Below are positions 1 to 9,528 of a stretch of 64,000 nucleotides of DNA, one piece after another. The first letter of the stretch is position 1. Every line of letters begins with the position of its first letter. A program made the position numbers and the translations under genes. The DNA comes from an uncultured Rhodospirillales bacterium (lineage in GTDB: Bacteria; Pseudomonadota; Alphaproteobacteria; Rhodospirillales; JABHCV01), in NCBI GenBank assembly GCA_938092065.1, contig CALKND010000012.1, positions 1-64,000 on the forward strand. The letters run 5' to 3'. Under the pieces are notes generated by a model. That model was not told where the DNA came from, made no database searches, and was given only the letters and a program-made list of their open reading frames with translations.

Positions 1-308
1 TCTGTTCCTTTTGTTCCATCAGGCATAACAACATCCAAATTACCCTTTATATCCATTTCCATCATGATGAAGTGTTCGGTGAAATACTTCATTACCTCAG
101 CTGTCGGGTGAACTCGAGATCGCATTTTATCGCAGTAAGGACACCCAGCCTGATTAAAAAACAAAACTAGGAATTTTTCCTCACTTGCAAGCGTCTCAAT
201 CTCGCTTTGATAATCGTTGTCGATGCTTTCTTCACGATATTCAGCACTGGCAACAGAAACGCTAAGCAGTAGGGCAAAGAGCAGTAAAAATGAAAATAAG
301 CGTTTCAA
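1..308 (-). CDS. SoxW-like periplasmic thioredoxin-fold protein (3' end cut off by window)
   Basis: About 102 codons are visible and the C-terminus lies outside the window. The start is TTG at 308 (on the minus strand), preceded by AGGAG six bases upstream, and there is no better ATG. The first ~22 residues are a signal peptide ending in Ala-Ser-Ala. A thioredoxin-type CPYC motif follows within the stretch NQAGCPYCDKM at about residues 48-58. A Cys-x-x-Cys in an exported thioredoxin fold suggests reduction of periplasmic disulfides, as in SoxW-type proteins. The exact partner cannot be told because no sox or cytochrome genes are in view. Confidence 0.8.
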   Translation of the reverse strand, partial: MKRLFSFLLLFALLLSVSVASAEYREESIDNDYQSEIETLASEEKFLVLFFNQAGCPYCDKMRSRVHPTAEVMKYFTEHFIMMEMDIKGNLDVVMPDGTKGT

Positions 309-656
309 AAACAACTCCTACTATAAAAAATAATTGCTATTACATATTATAAGATACATCTGATCATGGCAAAAATATTGTTAAGCATTTGAGACAGTAA
401 CATTTGAAATCATAGCGGGGCCCACTCATACAACTAATAATTATTTATATTAAGCCATGAAGGAAGCATTGAAAGGATCAGGTTCTATAACAAAAGCATA
501 CGGGTATTATGTAATATTTTGTGCGAGCAGATTTAAAAGCAAGTGACAAATAATTAGACTGCATAGCAGGGTTGCAACCTATTCTTAAGTTGAAACTTTC
601 AACATTTTCCGGGCGGTGATATGATTAACTTATAAAATAATTACATAGGCCGTAAA
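309..656. other. Intergenic gap between divergent genes
   Basis: This 348-base AT-rich spacer separates the minus-strand thioredoxin gene from the plus-strand DUF3050 gene. It probably carries both promoters. I see no open frame, tRNA-like fold or strong inverted repeat in it. Confidence 0.6.
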
Positions 657-1490
657 ATGAAGTTTCCTCTTGAACGAATTAACGCACTCCAAATGAAATT
701 AAACAACCACAAACTTATTGCTGGTGGATTAATAGAGAACATCCAAGATCTTCAAATATTTATGGAGCACCATGTTTTCGCTGTATGGGATTTTATGAGT
801 TTAATTAAGTTTCTACAAAATCACTTCTGTCCGAGCACCCACTGTTGGGTACCGCGTCATCGCTCAAAAAAAGAAAATAGATGTAGTAGATTAATTAATG
901 AAATTATTTTAGCAGAAGAGACGGACTATGATGTAAACGGCAAAGACATAGTTAGCCATTTTGAATTGTATTGTGATGCAATGGAAGAAATTGGAGCTAA
1001 TGTTAACCAAATTAACAACTGGATTAGCACGCTTTCTCAAGGTAAATTGTCTGCCGCTTCTTATTCCAATTTCTATGTGAATAAAAGTACCTTTAAAAAC
1101 TCTGGATTCATGCCTGTGGCATCCGCAAAATTTGTCAAAGGTACATTTAGTCACATAGAAACGGGAAAGCCAAATATAGTGGCTGCTGTTTTCGCTTTCG
1201 GTCGAGAAAATGTTATACCTGACATGTTTATGGGCTTGCTTTCACAACTAAACCTCTCCGAAATAGATTGCCCAAAATTTCACTATTATCTCTCAAGACA
1301 TATTGAAATCGACGCTGATGAGCATGGGCCTGCTAGCCTAGAGTTGGTCGAGTATGTCTGCAATCAGCAACCAGAATTAATCACAGAGGCGGAAAATGCT
1401 GCAGTTTGTGCAATTGAATCCCGACTTGAATTTTGGGATAATCTAGCTTTTATAATTGAAGAAAAAAAGCTCAATCTAAAAGCAAGCTAG
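657..1490 (+). CDS. DUF3050 family protein (heme oxygenase-like fold)
   Basis: The 277-residue protein carries the DUF3050 hallmark near its N-terminus (MEHHVFAVWDFMSL, about residues 36-49). A second acid/His-rich stretch lies at about 215-223 (HIEIDADEH), with an EE pair near 87-88 and H101 between. The family is predicted to have a heme oxygenase-like helical fold. His and Glu clusters in such positions are what HO-like di-iron oxidases use as metal ligands, so an oxidase role is possible, but that is inference. The gene stands alone. It is convergent with the MAPEG gene and shares a terminator-like hairpin with it. No pathway can be assigned from the neighbours. Confidence 0.75.
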   Translation: MKFPLERINALQMKLNNHKLIAGGLIENIQDLQIFMEHHVFAVWDFMSLIKFLQNHFCPSTHCWVPRHRSKKENRCSRLINEIILAEETDYDVNGKDIVSHFELYCDAMEEIGANVNQINNWISTLSQGKLSAASYSNFYVNKSTFKNSGFMPVASAKFVKGTFSHIETGKPNIVAAVFAFGRENVIPDMFMGLLSQLNLSEIDCPKFHYYLSRHIEIDADEHGPASLELVEYVCNQQPELITEAENAAVCAIESRLEFWDNLAFIIEEKKLNLKAS

Positions 1491-1516
1491 AAAAATCCTG
1501 CGGCCCACAACTATAG

Positions 1517-1558
1517 CTCAAAAAAGCTTCTATGCTATAAAACAGAAGTACTTTTGAG
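1517..1558. terminator. Bidirectional terminator-like hairpin between DUF3050 and MAPEG genes
   Basis: The two arms (1517-1531 and 1544-1558) pair over CTCAAAA/TTTTGAG and CTTCT/AGAAG, with a small internal mismatch and a ~12-base loop. It sits between two convergent stops and has A/T-rich flanks. Confidence 0.4.
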
Positions 1559-1595
1559 ACTAATTTGATCGCCTATGTTAAAAAAATTGAATTAA

Positions 1596-2009
1596 TTATG
1601 TACGGAATACTGCCAAAAGCAATTGGACTGCGAAAATTCCCAGTCCCAGATAAGTGCATAACATTCCTGATATTCTCAAAAAAGGATTGGATTTATAAAA
1701 CGCAAAACATATTGCGTGTGCCACTCTTCCGTATAAAAAAATCATACAAATCGTCAGCAAATAATTAAAATTAAATTGTTCTTGTGTTTCTATAATCAGT
1801 AAAAGAACTAAAAAGATAGGTACGTATTCTGAAAAATTTCCATGCGCCCTAACATTTCTGTTTAACTTCCACTCTGGAATTTTTCCATCCATTCTAAAAA
1901 TTAATTCCATGACTGGACTGCCCCTTAAATAACCAATACGGAATGATAGAAACAAATAAAATAAAGTAAAAATTGCCGCAAAAGTGGTTGTTAAAAAGAG
2001 GCTATTCAT
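1596..2009 (-). CDS. MAPEG family membrane protein
   Basis: This is a 137-residue protein with four hydrophobic segments. The MAPEG signature RAHGNFSEYVP falls at about residues 54-64, right after the first cytosolic loop. Arg, Asn and Glu of this motif bind glutathione in characterised members. The family includes microsomal glutathione S-transferases and eicosanoid-related enzymes. Bacterial members of this short type are usually thought to conjugate or reduce lipid-derived electrophiles in the inner membrane, but the substrate here is unknown. The gene is monocistronic and convergent with the DUF3050 gene. Confidence 0.8.
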   Translation of the reverse strand: MNSLFLTTTFAAIFTLFYLFLSFRIGYLRGSPVMELIFRMDGKIPEWKLNRNVRAHGNFSEYVPIFLVLLLIIETQEQFNFNYLLTICMIFLYGRVAHAICFAFYKSNPFLRISGMLCTYLGLGIFAVQLLLAVFRT

Positions 2010-2153
2010 TACAGTTTCTTATCCGAAAAATACATTATTCACCTTAATGATGATGTAAAAAATTAGCTTGCTATCAACAGAAACGCCGGTAGCATATTTA
2101 ATTTACATTTTAGCACCAAAATAACCACACTTTGGCAAAAAGAGGAATTTATT

Positions 2154-2537
2154 TTGAATAGCACCGTTGAGTTGTCCGAGTTGGAGTTAGACTGTAATAT
2201 AGGTACATATTCTCTAAACGACATAGTTCCATCAGCGCACATGCTTGATCTAAAATTATCAATAAATCCTGAGTTAGTGTTGATTAAAATGGATGTAATG
2301 ATAAATGTTTTTGATTATGATCCCTTAATAGCTGAAATCGTCAAATTGGCGCGCGACGGACACTACGAAACTCAGGAAAGGCTATTAACGCGTATTGTAA
2401 CCGCATGTGCAGATCAACCTCAGGTAACCGCTGTAGAGGCATTTCTTCGAAAAACACCTGTTACAAGTAAAGGTGGTACTCTTGGTATTCGCCTTAAAGT
2501 AGGTGCTGAGCACCTAGCACATTTACGTAAGCAGTAG
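2154..2537 (+). CDS. FolB-like (dihydroneopterin aldolase fold) protein
   Basis: A 127-residue T-fold protein. The N-terminal region (LELDCNIGTYSLND) matches the FolB IG-x-Y/H segment, and RKTPV near residue 93 matches the strand that carries the catalytic Lys. The Glu normally found five residues after the Gly is Asn here, so classical dihydroneopterin aldolase activity is doubtful. The start is TTG at 2154, with AGAGG eight bases upstream. No other folate gene is nearby, and the next gene starts 187 bases downstream. It may be a divergent DHNA aldolase or another pterin-binding T-fold enzyme. Confidence 0.65.
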   Translation: MNSTVELSELELDCNIGTYSLNDIVPSAHMLDLKLSINPELVLIKMDVMINVFDYDPLIAEIVKLARDGHYETQERLLTRIVTACADQPQVTAVEAFLRKTPVTSKGGTLGIRLKVGAEHLAHLRKQ

Positions 2538-2724
2538 TTTTGTAACACCTAACTGACTACATATATTCGTGTACAACACAGCTATATTCAATTGCTTAAC
2601 ACAAGTAAAACATCCACTAGTTATTTTAAACACCACTACAATTGATGGAATAACAGCAATATAATCTGGTTTTATGATCGGAAACTTCGATAGGAACGTA
2701 ATAATTTATGAAGGGTTTGTTTCA

Positions 2725-3033
2725 ATGAGATTACACCACATTGCACTTTGCGTTCCAAGCATCGCGCCAGCAGTGAAGTGGTACGTGGAAACCTTAAAAG
2801 CAAATATTGCATTCCAAGATGACACGTGGGCACTTCTCGATATAGAGAACACCTCAATAGCACTCGTTCTTCCATCACAGCACCCGCCACATTTAGCTTT
2901 TGAGTCGCGAGAAGCAGAAAAATATGGTGACCTCACAACGCACCGAGATGGCACTGCGAGTGTTTACGTACAAGACCCATTTGGGAATACAATTGAATTT
3001 TTAAAACTTGACGCTGATGGGGTTACACCATGA
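2725..3033 (+). CDS. VOC (glyoxalase/bleomycin-resistance fold) family protein
   Basis: Starting at ATG 2725, with AAGGG nine bases upstream, the protein has 102 residues. An upstream in-frame ATG at 2674 lacks a ribosome site. Metal-binding positions typical of VOC enzymes are visible: His in LHHIAL at the N-terminus, His in PPHLAFE mid-protein, and Glu in NTIEFLKL near the end. It is about one VOC module long, so it should act as a dimer. The stop overlaps the start of the SDR gene by four bases (ATGA), which makes the two a translationally coupled pair. The substrate is unknown. Confidence 0.75.
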   Translation: MRLHHIALCVPSIAPAVKWYVETLKANIAFQDDTWALLDIENTSIALVLPSQHPPHLAFESREAEKYGDLTTHRDGTASVYVQDPFGNTIEFLKLDADGVTP

Positions 3034-3671
3034 TCAGAATTGTTGTGATGGGTGGTTCGCGCGGAATTGGCCTTGAAACTGTTAAGGCGCTTCTTGGGGA
3101 TGGCCATGAAGTTGTGGCCTTCTCACGTGGTGCTGATAAGCTCAAATTAGATAACCCAGCACTGTTAAAAATATCAGGTGACGCAACAAATGACGGTGAC
3201 GTTCGGGCAGCGATTGATCAAGCAGACATAGTTGTTCAAACTTTGGGTGTTTCTCTCAACTTAAATTTGATAACGGGACCAATAAACTTATTCTCCACTG
3301 CAACCAAGACACTAATTCCAATTATGGAAAGCAAAGGTATCCGCAGACTTATAGCTGTTACAGGTTTTGGCGCAGGGGACAGCGAAGGCGCGATCAATTG
3401 CTTTCAAAAAATTCCATTCAACTTTATTTTTGGGCATGCGTATCGTGATAAATCCAAACAAGAGGAAAATATAAAAAACTCAGGCCTAGACTGGACTATC
3501 GTGCGCCCGGGCGTTCTTATCAACGGGCCACTAAAACCCGAATATAGAGTACACAAACATCAAAAAGAATGGCGCAACGGAATAATTACTCGAGCCGCCG
3601 TTGCTGATTATATATCGCGCATCCTCATTGACCCAAACACATATGGAACAGATCCTGTACTTACAAATTAA
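3030..3671 (+). CDS. NAD(P)-binding Rossmann-fold protein (atypical SDR, NmrA/YwnB-like)
   Basis: The 213-residue protein opens with the dinucleotide-binding loop MGGSRGIGLETVKAL, followed by Arg in FSRG, which suggests NADP(H). The usual SDR Tyr-x-x-x-Lys is not obvious. A Tyr-Arg-Asp-Lys-Ser-Lys stretch near residue 148 may take its place, as in atypical SDRs. It is translationally coupled to the VOC gene upstream, so the two probably act on the same small molecule. Function beyond oxidoreductase or NADP sensor cannot be assigned. Confidence 0.7.
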   Translation: MIRIVVMGGSRGIGLETVKALLGDGHEVVAFSRGADKLKLDNPALLKISGDATNDGDVRAAIDQADIVVQTLGVSLNLNLITGPINLFSTATKTLIPIMESKGIRRLIAVTGFGAGDSEGAINCFQKIPFNFIFGHAYRDKSKQEENIKNSGLDWTIVRPGVLINGPLKPEYRVHKHQKEWRNGIITRAAVADYISRILIDPNTYGTDPVLTN

Positions 3672-3857
3672 TAAAAAGGTTGTAAGGAACAATAAATAAA
3701 GTCCAATTTGGTGCAGCACCCAAACAATTTAGCTGGAAACCTTGATTGTAAGTTTAGGGTTTCTGAGATCTAAAAATTTTTTATTTATGTACCTCTTATA
3801 AAAAAAATAGAGTCTTGCTGTCACTAGAGTTACCGATGCAATAGCAAAAATCCTTCA

Positions 3858-4580
3858 GTGCAATGTGCTTTTCTAGTGCTGTACTCCAGATGCAAGGCCT
3901 TTAAGGTAATGCTTTTTAAACTGTCTTTTTTATACGTCAAAACTGTCCCTACTTTGTTCTGGAGCTCCGCAAAAGCCCTAAATTTACGACCAAGGTTTGT
4001 CACCATATGCTCCTTGGTGTTTGGCCTTACATTATTTGGCTTAGGAGAAGCACTCCTTATAGCGGCTGGGACAGGCGTAAGCCCATGGACTGTACTTGCA
4101 CAGGGTGTAAGTAATTTGAGCAACTGGAGTATAGGACTGTCGACTTTTATAATAAGTGCAATTGTACTTTTGTTCTGGTGGCCTCTTAAGCAAATGCCAG
4201 GCATTGGCACAGTCCTTAACGCAATTATTATAGCGCTAATTCTGGAGTTTGTGCTTCCCTACATTGCTACACCAGAGACGTACATATTGCGGGTCATCCA
4301 AGCTATCTTCGGGGTACTAGTTACTGGAATAGGTGGTGCTATTTACTTGATCTCTAATTTGGGACCTGGGCCAAGAGACGGTCTGATGACTGGGTTGCAG
4401 CAACTAACTAATTTTCCAATTGCATGGGTTAGAAGCGGTATAGAACTTACTGCAGTCGTTGTTGGGTGGACTTTAGGCGGTGTTGTAGGTCTGGGCACTT
4501 TGCTGTTCGCCTTCTTAATTGGCCCGTCACTTTCAGGTAGCCTGTTTATATTGAATAAAATATTTAGCAAAGACAAATAA
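3858..4580 (+). CDS. YczE/YitT-type integral membrane protein
   Basis: A protein of up to 240 residues with five or six hydrophobic helices. The segment FGLGEALLIAAGTGVSPWTVLAQGVS (about residues 60-85) and the internal repeat-like ISNLGPGPRDGLMTGLQ (about 165-182) are typical of the YczE family. The start is uncertain: no ribosome site precedes ATG 3858 or ATG 3909, and similarity begins only near residue 45. Family members are membrane proteins of unknown function. The gene stands alone. Confidence 0.65.
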   Translation: MQCAFLVLYSRCKAFKVMLFKLSFLYVKTVPTLFWSSAKALNLRPRFVTICSLVFGLTLFGLGEALLIAAGTGVSPWTVLAQGVSNLSNWSIGLSTFIISAIVLLFWWPLKQMPGIGTVLNAIIIALILEFVLPYIATPETYILRVIQAIFGVLVTGIGGAIYLISNLGPGPRDGLMTGLQQLTNFPIAWVRSGIELTAVVVGWTLGGVVGLGTLLFAFLIGPSLSGSLFILNKIFSKDK

Positions 4581-4866
4581 GATCAAATCATATTATTTAC
4601 ACGTAACTCCTAAAGAATTTTAAATTTTAATTAATTATCCTTTGCCGCAATAGAGCGCCCACCGAGGTTTCAAAAGAATTCAAAGCATATCAAATACCAA
4701 ACCAAACAATCCACTTACATTACTCACCACATGTGAACCTCACAAATTTTCAAGCCTGACATGCAAAATTATCAAATGCTTATTTTTATGAATTTAGTTA
4801 CAGTGGCATTCTCTTTAATAAATCTTAGTCTACTTACAAACACAATAACCTGTTTAGGAAGTCATT

Positions 4867-5286
4867 ATGAAGTTTTACCTCCCCTTAATTATTGCTCTAT
4901 TAGCTAGTCCAGCCCTTGCTGAAGACCTTACAATTGAAATGCTAAACAAGGACTCTGACGGTAACAGAATGGTATTTAGTCAAGAAGTAGCACATGTCTC
5001 TATTGGTGACACTGTCACTTGGGCTCCGACTTCTAGAGGTCACAATGTGGAAATGGTTGCCTCGCCCAACAATTTAAAATTTAAGTCAAAAAACAGTAAA
5101 GAAGCAAAAATTACCTTTGATAAACCCGGTATTTATTACTATTGGTGCACTCCACACAAAAGCATGGGTATGATTGGCTTAGTAGTAGTTGGCAAAGATT
5201 TATCAAATCTTGCTGAAGTTAAGAAAGCAAAAGCAAAAGGGAAAAGTAAGAAGAAGCTCAAATCTCTTCTAAACTCTCTTGGATAA
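4867..5286 (+). CDS. Pseudoazurin-type blue copper protein
   Basis: The 139-residue precursor starts with a signal peptide cut after Ala-Leu-Ala (about residue 18). The type 1 copper ligands are visible: His in RGHNVEM, then Cys, His and Met in YYWCTPHKSMGM. It is therefore a periplasmic one-electron carrier. Known partners of pseudoazurin are nitrite and nitrous oxide reductases and cytochromes, none of which are in this window. The C-terminus is an unusual Lys-rich tail (about residues 119-135, many KxK repeats). TTTAGGAAG precedes the ATG. A strong hairpin follows the gene. Confidence 0.88.
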   Translation: MKFYLPLIIALLASPALAEDLTIEMLNKDSDGNRMVFSQEVAHVSIGDTVTWAPTSRGHNVEMVASPNNLKFKSKNSKEAKITFDKPGIYYYWCTPHKSMGMIGLVVVGKDLSNLAEVKKAKAKGKSKKKLKSLLNSLG

Positions 5287-5315
5287 GCGTTTTTAAAAGT
5301 AACATAAAGTAACAT

Positions 5316-5353
5316 GCAGAAGTCTTTTAACCACTTGATTAAAAGACTTCTGC
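5316..5353. terminator. Perfect 15-bp hairpin between convergent genes
   Basis: Arms 5316-5330 and 5339-5353 are perfect reverse complements with an 8-base loop. The inner end of each arm is AT-rich, and the hairpin lies just after the pseudoazurin stop and beyond the ABC-F stop. It probably ends transcription from both sides. Confidence 0.6.
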
Positions 5354-5474
5354 TGTAACTTATTAAACTTTCGATTATATGTTTGAGGATTTACCTAAGC
5401 TTGAAAAATTTTATTCGTGTATTTGCAGCTTTCAAGACACCTTCGGTGTGGAGTTTGGCGCCAATAAATTAGAG

Positions 5475-7274
5475 CTATTCTTGTTCAATCTCATTTCTTA
5501 AAATTTCAAGGTTCATCCACTCATCTTCCGCAGTAGCCAATTCTGCTTCAATAATTTTGAGCTTTTTTACTGCTTTAGCAAAACCTTGAGGATCTGTTGA
5601 GTAAAAACCTGAGCGTGCAAGCTTTTTTTGATATCTATCGACATCCACCTCAAGAGCTTCAATTTTTTCGGGAAGTTTCTCCAGCAAATATTTTTCATTG
5701 TAAGATAACTTATATTTTTTTTCTTTTTTTGATTCAACTTTTGGTCGCTTCTGATGTTTTCTCTCAATTTCAGGTTTTTTTGCGAGGGTTCCACCCTGAG
5801 AAGCCATATCGCTGTAACCACCAGCATATTCAACCCAGCAGCCATCACCTTCAGAAGCGATGACACCAGTTACAACGCGATCAAGAAAATCGCGGTCATG
5901 GCTGACTAAAAGAACTGTACCGCCATAATTAGCTAACATTTCCTGTAAGAGATCCAGTGTTTCAAGATCAAGATCATTGGTCGGCTCGTCAAGTACCAAG
6001 AGGTTGGATTCCTCAGCGAAAGCACGTGCCAGCATTAGTCGCCCGCGCTCACCACCAGATAGGGCACTAACCGGCGTCTTCGCCTGATTTGGGGTAAACA
6101 GAAAATCTTTCATGTAGCTAACAACATGGCGTTGCTTACCACCTACATTGACCATATCACTGCCCCCACCATTTAAGGCGTCACTCAATGTCCAATCAGG
6201 GTCAAGACTTTTCCGGTTCTGGTCCAATGAGACCATTTCAAGATTAACACCAAGACGCATGGACCCTTCATCAGGAGCAAGGGTGCCCGTCAACATATTA
6301 AGCAGCGTAGTTTTTCCTGCCCCATTAGGGCCGATCAGGCCAAGGGCATCACCACGCTGAATACGCATGGAAAAATCTCTGACTACACAGACATCGTCGT
6401 AATACTTTGACAGCCCCTTGGCTTCTCCTACCAGCTTGCCCGACGCCTCACTTTCACTGACATTCATCTTAACTGCACTAGAGATTTGGCGTTGATCGCG
6501 ACGCTGCTTACGCAAGTCATCAAGGGCGCGAAGGCGTCCCTGGTTACGCTTGCGGCGGGCCGAAACACCGTGAACTAGCCAATGATTTTCAGCCACAAGT
6601 TTGCGATCCAGCTTATGGCGGTCAAGTTCTTCAAGTTCAATAATCTCATCACGCCAGGCCTCAAAATGGGCAAATCCCTTATCCATCCTTTTAACACTGC
6701 CTTGGCTAAGCCATATGGTCGCATGCGAGAGATTTTCAAGAAAACGCCTATCATGGCTAATTAGAACCATTGCCGAGCGCATAGACTTCAATTCTTTTTC
6801 CAGCCATTCAATGGCTGGCAGGTCGAGATGGTTGGTTGGCTCATCAAGCAACAAAATATCTGGCTGCGGCGCCAGTGCTCTTGCTAAAGCAGCGCGACGC
6901 GCTTCGCCACCGGATAGTACCGACGTATCTTCACTACCGTTCAGACCCAGTTGTTCAAGTAAATAGGTTCCCCTGTAAAAATCATCGTTAGGTCCCAAAC
7001 CGGCCTCAACATAGTCGCCAGTTGTTGCAAATTCTTTCAGTTCAGGCTCCTGAGGCAAATAGCAGATTGTGCTTCCAGGCTGGATAAACACCTCGCCATG
7101 ATCTCCTTCTACAAGACCCGCGGCGATTTTTAACAAAGTGGATTTTCCTGATCCATTGCGCCCAACCAGACATAGCCTTTCACCTTGAGATATAGAAATG
7201 CCAGCGCCTTCCAGTAAAGGTGTGCCGCCGAAGGTCAGATTAATATCGCGCAAGATTAAAATAGGTGGTGCCAT
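5475..7274 (-). CDS. uup: ABC-F ATPase, Uup type
   Basis: A 599-residue protein with two ABC ATPase domains and no membrane segments. Domain 1 has Walker A GRNGSGKST, signature LSGGEARRAALARA and Walker B LLLDEPTNHLD. Domain 2 has GPNGAGKTT, LSGGERGRLMLARA and LVLDEPTNDLD. The C-terminal ~90 residues are charged and coiled-coil-like, which marks the Uup branch of ABC-F proteins. Uup binds the ribosome or DNA and affects transposon excision and ribosome function. It is monocistronic, with a long spacer to the divergent aspS gene. Confidence 0.88.
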   Translation of the reverse strand: MAPPILILRDINLTFGGTPLLEGAGISISQGERLCLVGRNGSGKSTLLKIAAGLVEGDHGEVFIQPGSTICYLPQEPELKEFATTGDYVEAGLGPNDDFYRGTYLLEQLGLNGSEDTSVLSGGEARRAALARALAPQPDILLLDEPTNHLDLPAIEWLEKELKSMRSAMVLISHDRRFLENLSHATIWLSQGSVKRMDKGFAHFEAWRDEIIELEELDRHKLDRKLVAENHWLVHGVSARRKRNQGRLRALDDLRKQRRDQRQISSAVKMNVSESEASGKLVGEAKGLSKYYDDVCVVRDFSMRIQRGDALGLIGPNGAGKTTLLNMLTGTLAPDEGSMRLGVNLEMVSLDQNRKSLDPDWTLSDALNGGGSDMVNVGGKQRHVVSYMKDFLFTPNQAKTPVSALSGGERGRLMLARAFAEESNLLVLDEPTNDLDLETLDLLQEMLANYGGTVLLVSHDRDFLDRVVTGVIASEGDGCWVEYAGGYSDMASQGGTLAKKPEIERKHQKRPKVESKKEKKYKLSYNEKYLLEKLPEKIEALEVDVDRYQKKLARSGFYSTDPQGFAKAVKKLKIIEAELATAEDEWMNLEILRNEIEQE

Positions 7275-7685
7275 GAGTTGGGCTTTTACATCCGCTTTCG
7301 CCAGTAGTCAAATCTGGCTAGTTATTAAGCCATTTCTTCGCTTCCAGCGGTTGGATAATTTTTACCATTAGCTCTTGTCACTAATAATAGCCCAATCTCG
7401 TAAATACTAGGCGACTAGTAAGAAAGCTTAACTCAATGATTTTATTAAAAAATATCTGCCCCCAATGACAGGGTCTCAAGCGCCTCTAACATTCTGGCAC
7501 GCTGGCAATCAAAAAGATTCGCAAATTAAAAATCTTAGCACCTTCAGCAACCAATGAAATTGCTAGAGCTTGAAACAGAACCTAATCAACTTGACAAATA
7601 GGTGCTAAAGATGTGGTGTGCGCTCCGAAACTGGATACGATTAAAGTTCCAGACTGCTTATAATGATTGGCATACTTGAAACACC
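7275..7685. other. Intergenic gap between uup and aspS
   Basis: This 411-base divergent spacer holds no credible gene or RNA. A TATAAT at 7659-7664 could be the -10 of aspS, giving a very short leader, but no good -35 stands at the right distance. A TTGACA near 7591 has no matching -10. Confidence 0.5.
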
Positions 7686-9467
7686 ATGAACGCATATAGA
7701 ACACACACCTGCGAACAATTACGAAAAGAACATATTGGTGAGGAAGTCAGCTTGTCTGGCTGGGTTCATCGTAAACGCGACCACGGCAATCTTTTATTTC
7801 TAGATTTACGTGATCATTACGGTGTCACTCAATGTGTAATTGAATCAGACTCTAGTGTTTTTCCAACACTTGATAGAGTTCGCCAGGAAAGTGTTGTATC
7901 TGTGACTGGGAAAGTTACAGAGCGCAGTGTCGCAACTATCAATTCATCGTTGCCGACGGGTGATATTGAAATTTACATCAGCCAGTTCAAGGTGCTGTCT
8001 GAGGCAGACGAGCTACCGATGCCGGTCTTTGGCGAGCAGGAATACCCCGAAGAAACGCGTCTACGTTATCGCTTTTTGGACCTTCGTCGCACAACCTTGC
8101 ACAACAACATGATGTTACGCTCGAAAGTCATGTCATCGGTTAGAAAAAGCATGGAAAAAATCGGCTTTTTTGAGCATCAGACACCCATCCTTACATCGTC
8201 TTCACCGGAGGGTGCACGCGACTTCCTTGTACCCAGTCGTCTCAACCCTGGCCACTTCTATGCGCTACCCCAAGCCCCGCAAATTTTTAAGCAATTGATC
8301 ATGGTTGCAGGATTTGACCGTTATTTTCAAATCGCCCCGTGTTTCCGTGACGAAGACCCCCGCGCAGATCGATCTCCTGGTGAGTTTTATCAGTTGGACG
8401 CAGAAATGTCTTTTGTCGAACAAGAAGATGTTTTGATTGCAATCGAACCCGTTTCCCACGACCTGTTTGCCGAAAATTCTAACAAGGCCGTCACCCCAAT
8501 CCCTTTCCCGCGCCTGACATTCGCAGAAACTATGCTAAAATACGGCACTGACAAGCCGGACCTTCGAATTAATATTGAAATTTCTGATGTTAGTGACGTT
8601 TTTGACCATTCTGATTTCTCTGTTTTCGCTTCTGTTGTAGAAAATAATGGTGTTGTTCGCGCCATCCCCGCACCGGGAGCAGCCGCACGTCCGCGTAGTT
8701 TTTTTGATAAAATGAACGGTTGGGCACAAGACGAAGGTGCACCCGGCCTTGGCTGGATCTCCTTCTCTGATGGGGAAGCAAAAGGCCCCATTGCCAAACG
8801 TCTAGGTGATGAACGCCTACATAAGCTTAAAGAATTAGCTGGCTTAAAAGACGGCGACGGCGTGTTCTTCTCTAGCGGCACTGAAAAAGAGGCCGCCGAC
8901 CTGGCCGGTAGGGCTCGTGTGCAGATCGCTGAACAACTTGATATGGTTGACAAAAATCGGTTTGAGATGGTCTGGATCATTGATTATCCAATGTACGAAT
9001 GGGACGATACGGAAGACAAGCTTGATTTCTCTCACAATCCTTTTTCTATGCCTCAGGGTGGGTTGGAATCCCTTGCTAATGAGAACAAACTGGATATTCT
9101 TGGTTACCAGTATGACCTTGTTTGTAACGGCATTGAATTAGGTAGTGGTGCCATTAGGAACCATGAACCAGAAACTATGTTCAAAGCATTTGAGCTAGTA
9201 GGCTATTCGCGTGAAGAAGTAGATACTAAGTTTGGTGGCCTTCTGCGGGCCTTCCACTTTGGTGCCCCGCCCCACGGTGGCATTGCATTGGGATTAGACC
9301 GTATTGTCATGTTACTGCTTGATGAAGCCAATATTCGTGAAGTAATAATGTTTCCATTAAATCAACAGGCTCAGGACCCACTTTTAGGTGCGCCATCCGA
9401 GATAGAAGATGCTCGTTACAAGGAACTCCATCTCAGCTTCAAGGCCCCAAAGGCCGTTAAAACCTGA
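7686..9467 (+). CDS. aspS: Aspartate--tRNA ligase
   Basis: A 593-residue class II synthetase that charges tRNA-Asp. The N-terminal OB-fold anticodon domain is at about residues 1-110 ([21 protein letters not shown]). Class II motif 2 is visible at [19 protein letters not shown] and motif 3 at GLDRIVMLL. The bacterial GAD insertion domain lies between them. Length is normal for bacterial AspRS. Many alphaproteobacterial AspRS also charge tRNA-Asn, which then needs GatCAB, but the sequence alone does not decide this. ftsZ follows 61 bases downstream. The queuosine block, whose product modifies tRNA-Asp, lies about 2.7 kb away. Confidence 0.97.
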   Translation: MNAYRTHTCEQLRKEHIGEEVSLSGWVHRKRDHGNLLFLDLRDHYGVTQCVIESDSSVFPTLDRVRQESVVSVTGKVTERSVATINSSLPTGDIEIYISQFKVLSEADELPMPVFGEQEYPEETRLRYRFLDLRRTTLHNNMMLRSKVMSSVRKSMEKIGFFEHQTPILTSSSPEGARDFLVPSRLNPGHFYALPQAPQIFKQLIMVAGFDRYFQIAPCFRDEDPRADRSPGEFYQLDAEMSFVEQEDVLIAIEPVSHDLFAENSNKAVTPIPFPRLTFAETMLKYGTDKPDLRINIEISDVSDVFDHSDFSVFASVVENNGVVRAIPAPGAAARPRSFFDKMNGWAQDEGAPGLGWISFSDGEAKGPIAKRLGDERLHKLKELAGLKDGDGVFFSSGTEKEAADLAGRARVQIAEQLDMVDKNRFEMVWIIDYPMYEWDDTEDKLDFSHNPFSMPQGGLESLANENKLDILGYQYDLVCNGIELGSGAIRNHEPETMFKAFELVGYSREEVDTKFGGLLRAFHFGAPPHGGIALGLDRIVMLLLDEANIREVIMFPLNQQAQDPLLGAPSEIEDARYKELHLSFKAPKAVKT

Positions 9468-9528
9468 GTAATAAGTTATAAGTAACAAACCCTGATGATA
9501 ACATTTCTTGAACGTAAAAGGTTATGTA

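Noticed and set aside
1565-1768. 67-codon plus-strand frame opposite the MAPEG gene
   Set aside because: It is antisense to a recognised membrane protein and has no motif of its own.
7586-7664. aspS promoter from TTGACA (about 7591) or TATAAT (7659)
   Set aside because: Neither hexamer has a partner at 16-19 bases, so no promoter is listed.
8390-8980. 196-codon minus-strand frame inside aspS
   Set aside because: Shadow of the AspRS GAD domain; low-complexity product with no recognisable motif.
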